Source of the DNA: Deltaproteobacteria bacterium
Lineage (GTDB): Bacteria; Desulfobacterota; BSN033; UBA1163
Direction of reading: 5' to 3'
DNA length: 53,781 bases
NCBI GenBank assembly: GCA_016875195.1
Contig: VGRY01000022.1
Location: 1-53,781 of the forward strand
Positions 33,998-43,915 of this stretch are shown piece after piece. The notes under the pieces were generated by a model. It did no database searches, was not told the origin of the DNA, and saw only the letters and a program-made list of their open reading frames with translations. How positions within the stretch are numbered: the stretch's first letter is position 1; each line of letters opens with the position of its first letter. The position numbers and the translations under genes were made by a program.

Positions 33998-35146
33998 ATG
34001 TCAAAACGAGTTGCAATTATTGGCATAGGGACAACAGGATTCCGGGCCACCACGCCTGATGTCTCCTATCGGGAGTTGACCTACGAGGCAGCGATGAAAG
34101 CCTATCTCGATGCTGGCGTTCAACCAAAGGATATCGATTCTTTTGTTGCTACCTCTGAGGACTTTTTTGAAGGGTATAGCATCGCTGATGAGTATTCACC
34201 GGATCAATTGGGTGCAGTGCTCAGACCTATCTATACCGTCTCTGGTGATTTCATTCACTCATTGACATCCGCGTATATGATGATCCTTTCTGGCATTGGT
34301 CCCATATCCGTCGCGCAGGGATTGAGTAAAGCGTCAAACATGTTAACCCTGTCAGAGATGGTGACCTTTGCCATGGACCCTATCTACAACCGGCCACTTA
34401 AAGAAAGCCCCCATGCTGTCGCAGGATTGGAGATGGCCAGATTTTTGTATGAAACCGGAACGACACGGGAACAATGTGCAAAGGTTGTTGTGAAAAATAA
34501 AAGAAATGCCTTGAATAATCCTTATGCAGGTCATAGCGTTCTGATTGACACAGACCATGTTCTCAATTCAGAAGTCATCTCTTATCCATTAACCCAGATG
34601 GACATCAGTCCTCATTCGGATGGGGCAGTGGTAGTTGTCCTCGCAGAAGAAGAGACGGCAAAAACTCTTTGTGATAAACCCATCTGGATCAGAGGGATTG
34701 GATGGTGTTCCGATACACCAGGTCTTGAAACAAGGAATTGGGGACAAGCCATCTATGCGCAAATGGCAGCGGAGATGGCTTATAAAATGGCAGGAATTCG
34801 TTATCCCAGAAAAGAGATCGACTTTGCGGAGATCAACGACGAATTCTCTTATAAGGAACTCCAGCATCTTGAAGCAATGAGAATCTGTAGAAAAGGAGAA
34901 GCTGGTCCTCTGACTGAAATCGGAGGAACTGAGATCACCGGAGAATTCCCCGTCAACCCCTCCGGAGGCTGTCTCGGAGTGGGAAACCTCTACGAACTCA
35001 ATGGAGGCCATAAAGTGTTCGAAGTGGTCCGGCAGTTGAGAGGTGAAGCAGGGAAAAATCAACTTAAAAACGTAACCACAGGACTGGCTCAAAGTTGGAG
35101 AGGTATTCCCACAACGACTGGCACTGTAGTTATTCTAAGCAATTAA
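33998..35146 (+). CDS. Thiolase-fold protein without catalytic Cys/His (copy 1)
   Basis: 382 residues of the thiolase superfamily (SCP-x/archaeal type): MSKRVAIIGIGTTGFRATTP start and EINDEFSYKEL, NPSGGCLGVGN. The nucleophile motif EAACASG of thiolases aligns with VSGDFIHS (Phe at the Cys position), and GHPxGxTG aligns with GNLYELNG (His to Asn). It is therefore unlikely to act as a normal thiolase. It is followed by a second thiolase-fold protein and two DUF35 proteins. DUF35 partners of thiolase-fold proteins are known in BbsAB (a thiolase) and in Ltp2-ChsH2 (an aldolase lacking the Cys). AAAGGAGGG precedes ATG. Confidence 0.82.
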   Translation: MSKRVAIIGIGTTGFRATTPDVSYRELTYEAAMKAYLDAGVQPKDIDSFVATSEDFFEGYSIADEYSPDQLGAVLRPIYTVSGDFIHSLTSAYMMILSGIGPISVAQGLSKASNMLTLSEMVTFAMDPIYNRPLKESPHAVAGLEMARFLYETGTTREQCAKVVVKNKRNALNNPYAGHSVLIDTDHVLNSEVISYPLTQMDISPHSDGAVVVVLAEEETAKTLCDKPIWIRGIGWCSDTPGLETRNWGQAIYAQMAAEMAYKMAGIRYPRKEIDFAEINDEFSYKELQHLEAMRICRKGEAGPLTEIGGTEITGEFPVNPSGGCLGVGNLYELNGGHKVFEVVRQLRGEAGKNQLKNVTTGLAQSWRGIPTTTGTVVILSN

Positions 35147-35160
35147 AGGAGGTGAAAGGA

Positions 35161-36318
35161 ATGAGAAGAGTTGCCATAGTTGGAGCAGGTCTAACCAAAT
35201 TTTATAGAAACACTCAGGAGACGCCAAAAGAACTAGCCTATGAGGCCACCAAAATGGCTCTTGACTCCTGTGAAATGAAGCTTTCAGACATCGATTGTGT
35301 CGTCAATGGAACAGCCCCGGACGCCTTTGATGGTGTCCACATGAAAGGGGAATACCTTTCGGATGGCTCGGGGGCTTATCGAAAACCATACATGCGACAC
35401 TTTGTGGGCGGTGGAACAGGCGTGCTTTCCCCGATCCACGGCTGGTTTCATGTGGCCTCGGGGATGTTCGATACCTGTTTGGTCGTAGCAGAGGAAAAAA
35501 TGTCTTCAGCCTATCCTCACCCGGCTGGTGCATTTTTAACTATTTTCGATCACACAACAGAACAACCCCTCTACCCTACCCTGATCTATATCTTCGCCAT
35601 TGAAATGAACCGATTTATGACCACGCACGGTTACAGGAAAGAGGATATTGCATTGGTCGCTGTGAAAAATAAGAAGAATGCGTTGGACCATCCTTCTGCC
35701 CAAATCCCCGGTGAAGTAACGGTCCAGGATGTTCTCAACTCCGAGATCATGGCTTGGCCCGTGAATCGCCTCGACATCAGCCCCACGAGCGATGGTGCGG
35801 CATGCATCATATTGGCGGCTGAACATGTGGCCCGCCGGATCACCGAGAAACCGATCTGGATTGATGGCTGCGGTTGGAGCCTGGATACAGCTTACTGGTG
35901 TACCCGGGATCTCTACTATCCCGATTATCTCGAAGTGGCCGCACGTCAGGCTTACAAAATGGCTGGAATCAAAGAACCCTCTAAGGAAATTCATATTGCG
36001 GAACCTTATGATCCCTTCACTTACAAAGAACTCCATCACATTGAAGGATTGATGCTGGCGCCTCGGGGCAAATCTGTCCAGATGCTGGTGGATGGACACT
36101 TTAATAGGGATGGAAACCTGCCAACCTCTCCTTCGGGAGGACTGCTTGGAGTTGGAAACCCCATTGCGGCAGCCGGCTTAATGAAAGTCATTGAGCTCTA
36201 TCTTCAGCTGAAGGGAACGGCTGGCAAACGGCAGGTCCCAGGAAATCCCACCTGCGGTGTCGCCAATGCTTGGGGCGATTTAATGCAGGTCGGAACCGTA
36301 GTCGTATTGAGAAGCTAA
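35161..36318 (+). CDS. Thiolase-fold protein without catalytic Cys/His (copy 2)
   Basis: 385 residues, paralogue of the preceding protein. MRRVAIVGAGLTKFYRNTQE start; the nucleophile region reads RHFVGGGTGVLSPIHGW (Thr at the Cys position), the His region SPSGGLLGVGNPIAAAG (Asn for His). Tyr-rich EPYDPFTYKELHHIEG (about 279-294) resembles the Tyr-bearing segment of Ltp2-type retro-aldolases. AAAGGAGGTGAAAGG before ATG 35161 fixes the start, two bases from an in-frame longer version that would overlap the previous gene. Likely forms a complex with the first copy and/or the DUF35 proteins downstream. Confidence 0.82.
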   Translation: MRRVAIVGAGLTKFYRNTQETPKELAYEATKMALDSCEMKLSDIDCVVNGTAPDAFDGVHMKGEYLSDGSGAYRKPYMRHFVGGGTGVLSPIHGWFHVASGMFDTCLVVAEEKMSSAYPHPAGAFLTIFDHTTEQPLYPTLIYIFAIEMNRFMTTHGYRKEDIALVAVKNKKNALDHPSAQIPGEVTVQDVLNSEIMAWPVNRLDISPTSDGAACIILAAEHVARRITEKPIWIDGCGWSLDTAYWCTRDLYYPDYLEVAARQAYKMAGIKEPSKEIHIAEPYDPFTYKELHHIEGLMLAPRGKSVQMLVDGHFNRDGNLPTSPSGGLLGVGNPIAAAGLMKVIELYLQLKGTAGKRQVPGNPTCGVANAWGDLMQVGTVVVLRS

Positions 36319-36339
36319 AGAGAGCTGGGAGAAACTCCA

Positions 36340-36480
36340 ACATGCTCTCTTGATTACACAGATTTCATAAGATGATTAATAGATTCCTCATTACGCTCAA
36401 TGCATTTCGAATCTGTGTAATCGGCTCATAATCTATGTAATCAGAGATTTCTGGACCTTTTTAGAAATCTCTAAAAGGAG
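36340..36480. repeat. Family E hairpin (GATTACACAGATT words) with 10-bp stem
   Basis: GATTACACAGATTTC near 36352 and AATCTGTGTAATC near 36411 are complementary, followed by AATCTATGTAATC. AGAGATTTCT (36443-36452) and AGAAATCTCT (36463-36472) form a perfect 10-bp stem. A related copy lies at 46572-46700. Confidence 0.65.
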
Positions 36481-36488
36481 GTGAAAAA

Positions 36489-37019
36489 ATGGAAATTACC
36501 AAAAAGATGGTTGAAAAAACGGCAACAAAACTGAGTGCCGAGGAAATTTTGGGTGGGAAGGTTCTTTCCGTGAAGTGGGAGCCTAAATTAAAATATGCCT
36601 GGGATAATGGCCCGGCCATCGGCCGATATCTGGCTGAGCTAAAAAACGGGAAAATTATTGCCAAGAAATGCGATAAATGCCACCGCATCCTGATCCCACC
36701 CAGAATGTTCTGCGAACTCTGTTGGTGTCCAACGAGCGAATGGGTTTATGTGAAGGATACGGGCATTGTCAATACCTGGATTGTAGGCTATGTGGACTGG
36801 AAGGCCATGCGTCTTGACATCAAGGGAGGTGTCAGGCCGATTACTCCAGGCATTATTGAAATCGACGGAGCCACCAAGGGGATGGGGATTCTCCATCATC
36901 TCGGTGAGGTGGACCCATGGAAGATTCATCGTGGAATGAAAGTGAAAGCGGTCTGGAAGCCGCCCGAAGAACGAACCGGATCGATCACAGATATTAAATA
37001 TTTTAAACCAATCAAATAA
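36489..37019 (+). CDS. DUF35 OB-fold/zinc-ribbon protein (copy 1)
   Basis: 176 residues. Zinc ribbon KKCDKCHRILIPPRMFCELC (C-x2-C-x10-C-x2-C, about 58-75) followed by an OB-fold (VKDTGIVNTWIVGYVDWK..., ending VKAVWKPPEERTG and DIKYFKPIK). This family binds thiolase-fold partners as in BbsA-BbsB and ChsH2-Ltp2. It has about 45 residues before the ribbon. AAAGGAGGTG lies before ATG 36489. Confidence 0.88.
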   Translation: MEITKKMVEKTATKLSAEEILGGKVLSVKWEPKLKYAWDNGPAIGRYLAELKNGKIIAKKCDKCHRILIPPRMFCELCWCPTSEWVYVKDTGIVNTWIVGYVDWKAMRLDIKGGVRPITPGIIEIDGATKGMGILHHLGEVDPWKIHRGMKVKAVWKPPEERTGSITDIKYFKPIK

Positions 37020-37023
37020 AGAT

Positions 37024-37163
37024 AAAATTCGAATCTCGAAGCACGAAATTCGAAACAATCTCAAATGACCAAATTTCAAATGGTCAAAACAAAAAAGGGT
37101 TAGGACATTGGGGCTTTGAAAATTCGGATTTGTTTCGAGTTTCGATATTCGGATTTCGGATTT
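37024..37163 (+). repeat. Family A hairpin repeat, copy A7
   Basis: AAAATTCGAATCTCGAAGCA start; ATGACC at 37065 (M-T-K-F-Q-M); right arm TTCGGATTTGTTTCGAGTTT then CGATATTCGGATTTCGGATT. Between the two DUF35 genes. Confidence 0.8.
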
Positions 37164-37183
37164 CCTATTTAGGAGGTGAGAAT

Positions 37184-37660
37184 ATGGCATTGATTGAACG
37201 ATATCAGAAGACGACAGACATCGGATACTGGGAAGGCCAGATTCCCATGAGCTACATCTATACCGTTGGCAGAGCAGGCGAAAAGTTCTTTCGGGAACTG
37301 ATGAATGGGAAAATCTTCGGGGCGAAATGCGACGCCTGCAATACTCTCTACGTCCCCGCAAAAATATTTTGCGAGAAATGTTTTGCAAGACTGGAAGATA
37401 AATACCTCGATGTCGGAACCAAGGGGACAGTCCATACATTTACCGCATGCTATGAGACTTACCAGGGGATCAGAAAAGAGAAACCTTCCATCGTGGCCAC
37501 CGTTCAGATCGATGGGACTCAGGGTTTTCTCATTCACTGGTTAGGCGAAATTGATTTTGAAAAGGTTTACATCGGAATGCCTGTGGAAGCGGTCTTTAAA
37601 GCGAAAAAAGACCGTGAAGGAAACATCCTGGATATCAAATATTTTAAACCCATCAAGTAG
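37184..37660 (+). CDS. DUF35 OB-fold/zinc-ribbon protein (copy 2)
   Basis: 158 residues, paralogue of copy 1 with identical C-terminal DIKYFKPIK. Zinc ribbon AKCDACNTLYVPAKIFCEKC at about 46-65, then OB-fold (GTKGTVHTFTACYETYQGI, ...GMPVEAVFKAKKDREGNI). AGGAGGTG fixes ATG 37184; the longer upstream frame reads through repeat copy A7. Two DUF35 proteins for two thiolase-fold proteins suggests two 1:1 pairs. Confidence 0.88.
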   Translation: MALIERYQKTTDIGYWEGQIPMSYIYTVGRAGEKFFRELMNGKIFGAKCDACNTLYVPAKIFCEKCFARLEDKYLDVGTKGTVHTFTACYETYQGIRKEKPSIVATVQIDGTQGFLIHWLGEIDFEKVYIGMPVEAVFKAKKDREGNILDIKYFKPIK

Positions 37661-37737
37661 TTAAGAGGGTTGTTGCGGAGGGCGGGGATACTCGCCCTTT
37701 GCAACCATGTGGTTAAAGGTTTGTAGGAATCAAACTT

Positions 37738-37873
37738 AAAATTCGAAGCACGAAATTCGAATTTCGAAACAATCCCTAATCTTCAAAATTCAAATGTCTC
37801 AAACGTAATCTTAGAATTTTGAAATTTGGAATTTCGGATTTGTTTCGGATTTCGATATTCGGATTTCGGATTT
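37738..37873 (+). repeat. Family A hairpin repeat, copy A8
   Basis: AAATTCGAAGCACGAAATTC start; middle CCCTAATCTTCAAAATTCAA as in copy A6; right arm TTCGGATTTGTTTCGGATTT then CGATATTCGGATTTCGGATT. Preceded by a short G/C hairpin (GGCGGGGATACTCGCCCTTT, 37680-37700). Confidence 0.8.
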
Positions 37874-37888
37874 CCTTCGGAGGTAGGT

Positions 37889-39058
37889 ATGGCTCTCGAC
37901 TTTGATCTCAACGAAGAACAGCAAATGCTCCGTAAGATGGTCCGGAATTTCGCTGAAAAGGAGATCGCTCCCATCGCTCAGGAACTGGATGACAAAGAAG
38001 AATTTTCCTACACGTTGACTAAAAGAATGGGAGACCTTGGTCTGTTTGGCCCCTTTGTGAGCGAAGACTATGGCGGAAGCAATGTGGGCTACGTCTCTTA
38101 TATCATCTCCGTTGAAGAGATTGCCCGAATTGATGGGTCCCACGCGGCGACATTGGCCGCGGGAAACTCCCTGGGCATCTCGCCGATCTGGTATTACGGA
38201 AGTGAAGAACAGAAGCAGAAATGGCTCCCGGATCTCTGCGCCGGCAAAGCCCTTTCATCTTTTGGCTTGACCGAGCCGAATGCCGGTTCGGATGCCGGAG
38301 CTTCCAAGACGAATGCAGTCCTGGACGGAAACCACTGGGTCATCAATGGCTCAAAAATATTTATTACCAATTCCACTACGGATATCAGCAAGGTTTGCGT
38401 GGTCCAGGCAGTCACGGGCAAGAGAGAGGGTGGGAAGAATGAAATTTCCTGTATTCTGGTCCCGAATGGCACTCCTGGTTTTACGACAAAAGCCATGCAT
38501 GGGAAGATGGTTTGGCGGGCTTCCAACACGGGAGAACTCTATTTCACAGATTGCAGAGTGCCAAAGGAAAATCTTCTGGGCCGCAGGGGAGATGGGTTCC
38601 ACCAGATGCTCGCCACCCTTGACGGCGGAAGGCTCAGCATTGCAGCCATGGGACTGGGGGGAGCCCAGGGCGCTTTTGAATTGGCCCTGAAATATGCCAG
38701 CGAACGGGAGCAGTTCGGAAGACCCATCGGCACATTCCAGGTCAATGCCTTTAAGCTGGCCGACATGGCCACGGAGATTGAGTTGGCAAGGCTATTGCTG
38801 TACAAGGCCTGCTGGCTCTGCGAGCAGCACCGCTCCTTTTCGAAGGAATCGGCCATGGCAAAGATGTTCTGCTCTGAGATGTATCACCGGGTGGCCTACC
38901 AGGCGGTTCAGCTCCACGGGGGTTACGGATTGATGAAGGAATACGCCGTCGAACGCCACTACCGTAACCAAAAATTGTTAGACATCGGTGAAGGAACCTC
39001 TGAGGTTCAGCGGATCGTCATTGCAAGACACATCGGCGTCCCCGGAAGAGCGTTGTAA
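37889..39058 (+). CDS. Acyl-CoA dehydrogenase (copy 3)
   Basis: 389 residues. MALDFDLNEEQQMLRKMVRN start, GLTEPNAGSDAGASK (about 130-144), YASEREQFGRPIG (about 270) and C-terminal IGEGTSEVQRIVIARHI with the catalytic Glu at about 370. TTCGGAGGTAGGT fixes ATG 37889. Downstream of the thiolase-fold/DUF35 block, it probably oxidises the acyl-CoA handled by that block. Confidence 0.93.
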   Translation: MALDFDLNEEQQMLRKMVRNFAEKEIAPIAQELDDKEEFSYTLTKRMGDLGLFGPFVSEDYGGSNVGYVSYIISVEEIARIDGSHAATLAAGNSLGISPIWYYGSEEQKQKWLPDLCAGKALSSFGLTEPNAGSDAGASKTNAVLDGNHWVINGSKIFITNSTTDISKVCVVQAVTGKREGGKNEISCILVPNGTPGFTTKAMHGKMVWRASNTGELYFTDCRVPKENLLGRRGDGFHQMLATLDGGRLSIAAMGLGGAQGAFELALKYASEREQFGRPIGTFQVNAFKLADMATEIELARLLLYKACWLCEQHRSFSKESAMAKMFCSEMYHRVAYQAVQLHGGYGLMKEYAVERHYRNQKLLDIGEGTSEVQRIVIARHIGVPGRAL

Positions 39059-39060
39059 AA

Positions 39061-39150
39061 TATGAATTCTGAATTTTGAGTGATGAATTGAGAACTTAAA
39101 GATTGTCAATTTAAATTCAAAACTCTAAACTCTACACTCATAACTCTCTT
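39061..39150. repeat. Family F hairpin (GAATTTTGAGTG / CACTCAAAATTC-like words)
   Basis: Left arm GAATTCTGAATTTTGAGTGA then TGAATTGAG; right arm TTCAAAACTCTAAACTCTAC then ACTCATAACTC. Arms are partly complementary. Between the acyl-CoA dehydrogenase and meaB. Single visible copy. Confidence 0.5.
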
Positions 39151-39196
39151 TTTATTGTTTGCTTCTTCTATCCAATTCTGATAGGTTATTAAAACG

Positions 39197-40144
39197 ATGA
39201 GCCTTGCCAGACAAATATTAAACGGCGATATACGGGCGGCATCCCGGTTGATGAGGGATATTGACGACCGGATCCCTTCAGCGATGGATGCCCTCAAGGA
39301 ACTCTATCCCAAAACAGGAAATGCCTACATCATCGGGATCACCGGCCCTCCGGGTTCCGGTAAATCAACGCTTGTTGATAAGATGGTCGATTTCTTCCGC
39401 AAGGAAGGAAAAACGGTGGGAATCGTAGCGGTCGATCCCACCAGTCCCTTTACCGGCGGAGCGATCCTCGGAGATCGGATCCGGATGCAGCGCCACGCTA
39501 CGGATGAAGGGGTCTTCATCCGCTCTCTGGCCACACGGGGGTGTCTGGGAGGGCTCTCCCGATCTACCCAGGATATCGTCAATGTGATGGATGCCATGGG
39601 GAAAGACATCATCCTGGTCGAGACCGTAGGCGTAGGTCAGGATGAAGTAGAAATTGTGAATACGGCCCATACCTCTATTGTTGTCCTGATCCCGGGATTA
39701 GGAGATGACATCCAGGCAATCAAGGCAGGCATCATAGAAATTGGGGACCTCTTCGTCATCAATAAATGTGACCGCGAGGGAACGGAGAAAGTGGAACGGG
39801 ATCTTCGAATGGTCCTGGAAATGGGCCGAAAGAGAGAGGATGGCTGGGAGCCCGCCATCTTTAAGACCGAAGCCATCCAGGGAAAAGGGATATTTGAGTT
39901 GGTCTATGGAATTTACCGCCATAAGCAGGCGATGGAGCAAGGTCAGGCTCTGCAGAAGAAACTTAGAGAAAGGGCAAAGGCCACTTTCCTCGAAGTCCTT
40001 GAATCAGAAGTGATGTCCCGTTTTATCCAGAAGATCGAGAAAGACGGAGGATGGGAAACCATACTGGAGGGTCTGACGAAACGCGAGACCGATCCCTATT
40101 CCCTGGCAGAAAAAATGATGATAGAGGAGTTGAAATCTCATTAA
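39197..40144 (+). CDS. meaB: Methylmalonyl-CoA mutase-associated G-protein chaperone MeaB
   Basis: 315-residue GTPase that guards B12 mutases during cofactor loading and reactivation. P-loop GITGPPGSGKSTLVDKM (about 48-64), VAVDPTSPFTGGAILGDRIR (switch I-type region), VETVGVGQDEVEI (G3 region, about 142-154) and INKCDREG (G4). Start ATG 39197; no clear ribosome-binding site. Placed between the ICM-like and MCM pairs, it may serve both. Confidence 0.94.
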   Translation: MSLARQILNGDIRAASRLMRDIDDRIPSAMDALKELYPKTGNAYIIGITGPPGSGKSTLVDKMVDFFRKEGKTVGIVAVDPTSPFTGGAILGDRIRMQRHATDEGVFIRSLATRGCLGGLSRSTQDIVNVMDAMGKDIILVETVGVGQDEVEIVNTAHTSIVVLIPGLGDDIQAIKAGIIEIGDLFVINKCDREGTEKVERDLRMVLEMGRKREDGWEPAIFKTEAIQGKGIFELVYGIYRHKQAMEQGQALQKKLRERAKATFLEVLESEVMSRFIQKIEKDGGWETILEGLTKRETDPYSLAEKMMIEELKSH

Positions 40145-40148
40145 ACTC

Positions 40149-40343
40149 AAAATTTGAATATCGGGCGAAGCGTCCGTTTCGGACCAATCCGAAATGGTTC
40201 GACTTTGCTCACCATCCTGAGCTTGTCGAAGGACAAATTCGAATTTTCAAAACCCGAATGTCTTTAAACTTCATCTTATTTAGAACATTTGAAATTTAAT
40301 CATTAGGGATTGTTTCGAATTTCGGATTTCGTGCTTCGGATTT
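40149..40343 (-). repeat. Family A hairpin repeat, copy A9 (inverted, two nested inserts)
   Basis: The only family A copy opposite to the direction of its neighbours: the GTGCTTCGGATTT end is on the right. It carries the same two inserts as copy A4 in reverse complement: GGGCGAAGCGTCCGTTTCGG (40163-40185) and GGTTCGACTTTGCTCACCAT...CTTGTCGAAGG (40195-40232). Confidence 0.8.
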
Positions 40344-40368
40344 ATTCTTAATGAGGGGAGATCCATCC

Positions 40369-41943
40369 ATGAGATCGATCGATGATATACGGAAGGGGTT
40401 GGAGAAAAGAAGAGCGGAAGCCCTTCTGGGCGGGGGACAGGAAAGAATCGATAAGCAACACAAAGACAAAAAACTGACTGCCCGTGAGCGTATTGATCTT
40501 CTTCTCGATCCTGGATCGTTCGTTGAACTGGACCGTTTCGTCACCCATCGCTGCCATGATTTCGGGATGGAGAGCAAGAAGTTCTGGGGGGATGGGGTCG
40601 TCACGGGCTACGGAAAAGTGAACGGACGCCTGGTCTATCTCTTCTCTCAGGACTTCACTGTTTTTGGAGGTGCCCTCGGGATGGCGTTTGCGGAGAAAAT
40701 CTGCAAGGTAATGGATCTCGCCATGAAGACCGGAGCGCCTTTCATCGGGCTCAATGATTCTGGCGGTGCGCGTATTCAGGAAGGTGTGGAAAGCCTCGCG
40801 GGTTACGCATACATCTTCTTGAGAAATGTCCTCGCCTCTGGAGTCATCCCACAAATCTCTGCCATTATGGGCCCCTGCGCAGGCGGAGCCGTCTATTCTC
40901 CTGCCATGACCGACTTCATCCTGATGACACAAAAAACGAGCTACCTCCATATCACCGGTCCAGATGTCATCCGGGCCGCCCTCGGCAAGACAGAAACTCC
41001 TGATGGAAAGCCCATCACCTCTGAACTGCTGGGCGGTTCCAAAGTCCATATGGAAAAGAGTGGAGTGGCCCACTTTGCCGGAGAGAATGATGAGGAAACC
41101 ATTCACCTGATCAAAGAGCTCCTCAGCTTTTTCCCCCAAAATAACCGGGGAAAACCTCCCGTCATCCCCTGCATCGACGATCCCAATAGGATGGATGAAG
41201 CTTTAAAAAAAGTCGTCCCTGAAGATTCAAAAAAAGCCTACGACATGAAGAAGATCATCCTTGGCGTGGTCGACTATGGACATTTTCTCGAAGTCCAGAA
41301 GGATTGGGCCAAGAATATTGTTGTCGGCTTCGCCCGCTTCAATGGAATGCCTGTGGGGATTATTGCCAATCAACCCAACTGGTTGGCCGGATCACTCGAT
41401 CCTGACTCTTCCGTGAAAGCTGGCCGGTTCGTCCGCTTTTGTGATTGTTTCAACATACCGCTGATCACCTTTGTCGATGTTCCCGGGTTCCTTCCGGGGA
41501 TCGATATGGAATCAAGAGGGATTATCCGACATGGAGCCAAGCTCCTCTATGCTTTCTGCGAAGCCACCGTTCCCAAGATTACGATCATCACCCGCAAGGG
41601 CTATGGCGGAGCTTACGATGTGATGTCCTCGAAGCACATCCGGGGAGATATCAATTACTGTTATCCCACAGCTGAGATTGCTGTTATGGGCGCCGAGGGA
41701 GCCGTCAACATCATCTTCCGTAACGAGATCAAAGAGGCAGAAGACCCAAAAGAAACTCGTGAGCAGTTGGTTTCGGAATATCAGATGAAATTTGCGAGCC
41801 CATATAAAGCCGCAGAACTGGGATACGTTGATGAAATCATCGAACCGGAGGAGACCCGTCCCAAAATCATTCAGGCTCTCGATATCTTAAAGACCAAAGT
41901 TGATACCAACCCCTGGCGAAAACACGGAAATATACCACTGTAA
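40369..41943 (+). CDS. Acyl-CoA carboxylase beta / methylmalonyl-CoA decarboxylase alpha-type carboxyltransferase
   Basis: 524-residue biotin-dependent carboxyltransferase, crotonase-like halves with [19 protein letters not shown] (about 122-140), [13 protein letters not shown] oxyanion site (about 167-179), [10 protein letters not shown] (about 368-377) and [13 protein letters not shown]. It exchanges CO2 between a biotin carrier and propionyl/methylmalonyl-CoA. Neither biotin carboxylase nor biotin carrier is in the window, so it could be the carboxyltransferase of propionyl-CoA carboxylase or the alpha subunit of a decarboxylase. GAGGGGAG at 40353-40360 supports ATG 40369. Confidence 0.92.
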   Translation: MRSIDDIRKGLEKRRAEALLGGGQERIDKQHKDKKLTARERIDLLLDPGSFVELDRFVTHRCHDFGMESKKFWGDGVVTGYGKVNGRLVYLFSQDFTVFGGALGMAFAEKICKVMDLAMKTGAPFIGLNDSGGARIQEGVESLAGYAYIFLRNVLASGVIPQISAIMGPCAGGAVYSPAMTDFILMTQKTSYLHITGPDVIRAALGKTETPDGKPITSELLGGSKVHMEKSGVAHFAGENDEETIHLIKELLSFFPQNNRGKPPVIPCIDDPNRMDEALKKVVPEDSKKAYDMKKIILGVVDYGHFLEVQKDWAKNIVVGFARFNGMPVGIIANQPNWLAGSLDPDSSVKAGRFVRFCDCFNIPLITFVDVPGFLPGIDMESRGIIRHGAKLLYAFCEATVPKITIITRKGYGGAYDVMSSKHIRGDINYCYPTAEIAVMGAEGAVNIIFRNEIKEAEDPKETREQLVSEYQMKFASPYKAAELGYVDEIIEPEETRPKIIQALDILKTKVDTNPWRKHGNIPL

Positions 41944-41948
41944 AGCGG

Positions 41949-42085
41949 AAATCCGAAGCACGAAATACGAATTTCGAAACAAATTCAAATGTTCAAAACT
42001 TATAATCCAAAAAGCAGAATTAAAACGTTTTGAAAATTCGGTCATTCGGATTTGTTTCGAGTTTCGATATTCGGATTTCGGATTT
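41949..42085 (+). repeat. Family A hairpin repeat, copy A10
   Basis: AAATCCGAAGCACGAAATAC start; internal AAAACGTTTTGAAAATTCGG is close to the sequence just after the IVP gene in the full copy (AACGTTTTGAACATTCG at 44714-44730); right arm TTGTTTCGAGTTTCGATATT then CGGATTTCGGATTT. Between carboxyltransferase and second mutase. Confidence 0.8.
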
Positions 42086-42097
42086 ATGAGGTGATTT

Positions 42098-43753
42098 ATG
42101 TCTAAAAACATTCGTGAAGAGATGGAGAGATGGGAAAAGTCAATCCTCAATAAAGCGCTCTCCAAATCTCCCGAACGGGAACCTTCCTTCAAGACGACTT
42201 CCCATATCGAACTCAAGCGGCTCTTCACCCCTCTCGACCTGGTTGACCTCGATTATTGTGCTAAACTTGGATTCCCCGGAGAATATCCCTTTACCCGTGG
42301 AGTTCAACCCACCATGTATCGAGGGCGCCACTGGACCATGCGTCAGTATGCAGGATTCGCCACACCCGAAGAGACGAATAAACGGTACAAGTATCTTTTA
42401 GAAAATGGACAGACCGGATTGAGTGTTGCTTTCGATCTCCCCACGCAGATCGGTTATGACTCCGACCATCCTTTGGCTGACGGCGAAGTCGGAAAAGTGG
42501 GCGTTGCCATTGATTCCCTGAAGGACGTGGAAATTCTCTTTGATGGCATTCCCCTTGACAAGGTCTCCACTTCCATGACAATCAATGCGACTGCCGCGAT
42601 TTTGCTGGCGATGTATATCGCCGTTGCAGAAAAACAGGGAGTCAAAAGCGAAATCCTCCAGGGAACCATTCAGAATGACATATTGAAAGAATATGCGGCA
42701 AGAGGAACTTATATCTACCCTCCCCTTGAATCGATGCGAATCGTCACCGATATCTTTGCCTTTTGTAAGGACCGTGTCCCCCGGTGGAATACTATCAGCA
42801 TCAGCGGTTACCACATGCGTGAGGCGGGTTGCACGGCTGTTCAGGAAGTCGCTTTTACACTGGCCGATGGCATTGCCTATGTGGAAGCAGCCATTCGGGC
42901 AGGGCTTGATGTGGATTCTTTTGCCTCCAGGCTTGCTTTCTTCTTCTGCTGTCACAACACCTTCATCGAAGAGGTCGCTAAATTCAGAGCGGCAAGAAGA
43001 CTGTGGGCAAAAATCATGAAGGAACGATTTAATGCAAAAAGAGAAGATTCGTGCATGCTGCGGTTCCACACCCAGACGGCGGGCTGTTCGCTTACTGCCC
43101 AGCAACCTGACAACAATGTCGTAAGAGTAGCCTTTCAGGCTTTGGCGGCCGTGTTGGGCGGAACCCAGTCACTTCACACCAATTCCAGGGATGAAGCCTA
43201 TGCCCTGCCCACGGAAGATTCAGTCAGGCTTGCCTTGAGGACCCAGCAACTCATAGCCTACGAGAGTGGCGTGGCCGATATGATTGATCCCCTTGGCGGC
43301 TCCTATGCTGTTGAAGCTTTGACCGATGAAATCGAAAAAAAGTCGATGCAATATATCGAGAAGATCGAAGCCATGGGCGGCGCTATCAAAGCCATTGAGT
43401 CCGGTTTCATGCAGGGAGAGATCGGAGAAAGCGCTTACCAGTATCAAAAAGAGATTGAGACCAAGAAGAGGGTCATTGTCGGATTGAACCAGTTTCAGAT
43501 TGAAGAAGAACCTCTCAGAAATATCCTCCGCATCAAACCGGAAGTGGAACAATACCAGAAGGAAAAACTGGCAAGGGTAAAAAAAGAAAGGGACCAGGCA
43601 AAAGTAAAAGAAACCTTGACTGTTCTCAAGAAGGCAGCCCAGGGGACGGACAATGTCGTTCCCCCTATTGTAGAGGCGGTTAAAGTCTATGCAACCCTGG
43701 GTGAAATCTCAGACACCCTAAGAGAAGTGTTTGGGGAATATAGGGAACGATAA
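42098..43753 (+). CDS. Methylmalonyl-CoA mutase large subunit (second mutase pair)
   Basis: 551-residue TIM-barrel subunit. Y84 in RQYAGF and R202 in [11 protein letters not shown] are the Tyr/Arg pair that binds the methylmalonyl carboxylate, and Y238/H239 in [10 protein letters not shown] are conserved. This is the classical substrate pocket, unlike the mutases at 31652 and 50505. GAGGTGATTT lies before ATG 42098. Its B12 subunit follows at 43916 and an epimerase at 44788, completing propionyl/methylmalonyl/succinyl-CoA interconversion with the carboxyltransferase upstream. Confidence 0.93.
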   Translation: MSKNIREEMERWEKSILNKALSKSPEREPSFKTTSHIELKRLFTPLDLVDLDYCAKLGFPGEYPFTRGVQPTMYRGRHWTMRQYAGFATPEETNKRYKYLLENGQTGLSVAFDLPTQIGYDSDHPLADGEVGKVGVAIDSLKDVEILFDGIPLDKVSTSMTINATAAILLAMYIAVAEKQGVKSEILQGTIQNDILKEYAARGTYIYPPLESMRIVTDIFAFCKDRVPRWNTISISGYHMREAGCTAVQEVAFTLADGIAYVEAAIRAGLDVDSFASRLAFFFCCHNTFIEEVAKFRAARRLWAKIMKERFNAKREDSCMLRFHTQTAGCSLTAQQPDNNVVRVAFQALAAVLGGTQSLHTNSRDEAYALPTEDSVRLALRTQQLIAYESGVADMIDPLGGSYAVEALTDEIEKKSMQYIEKIEAMGGAIKAIESGFMQGEIGESAYQYQKEIETKKRVIVGLNQFQIEEEPLRNILRIKPEVEQYQKEKLARVKKERDQAKVKETLTVLKKAAQGTDNVVPPIVEAVKVYATLGEISDTLREVFGEYRER

Positions 43754-43754
43754 A

Positions 43755-43886
43755 TGAATTATCAAATTCCTAGCACCAAATCCCAAATAAATCTCAATTA
43801 CCCAAATTCGAAAGAGGATTTTTCGGTCATTGGAAATTGAAATTTGGAGCTTATTTGGGATTTGGAATTTGTGATTTGGAATTTAG
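43755..43886. repeat. Family D hairpin (CAAATTCC / GGAATTTG words)
   Basis: Left arm ATCAAATTCCTAGCACCAAA then TCCCAAATAAATC; right arm TTATTTGGGATTTGGAATTT then GTGATTTGGAATTTA. TCGGTCATTGGAAATTG in the middle resembles the family A interior. It is followed by a small stem ATACGC (43892-43897) / GCGTAT (43901-43906) next to the GGAGGG of the B12-subunit gene. Confidence 0.7.
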
Positions 43887-43915
43887 ACGCTATACGCGTT
43901 GCGTATGGAGGGTTT

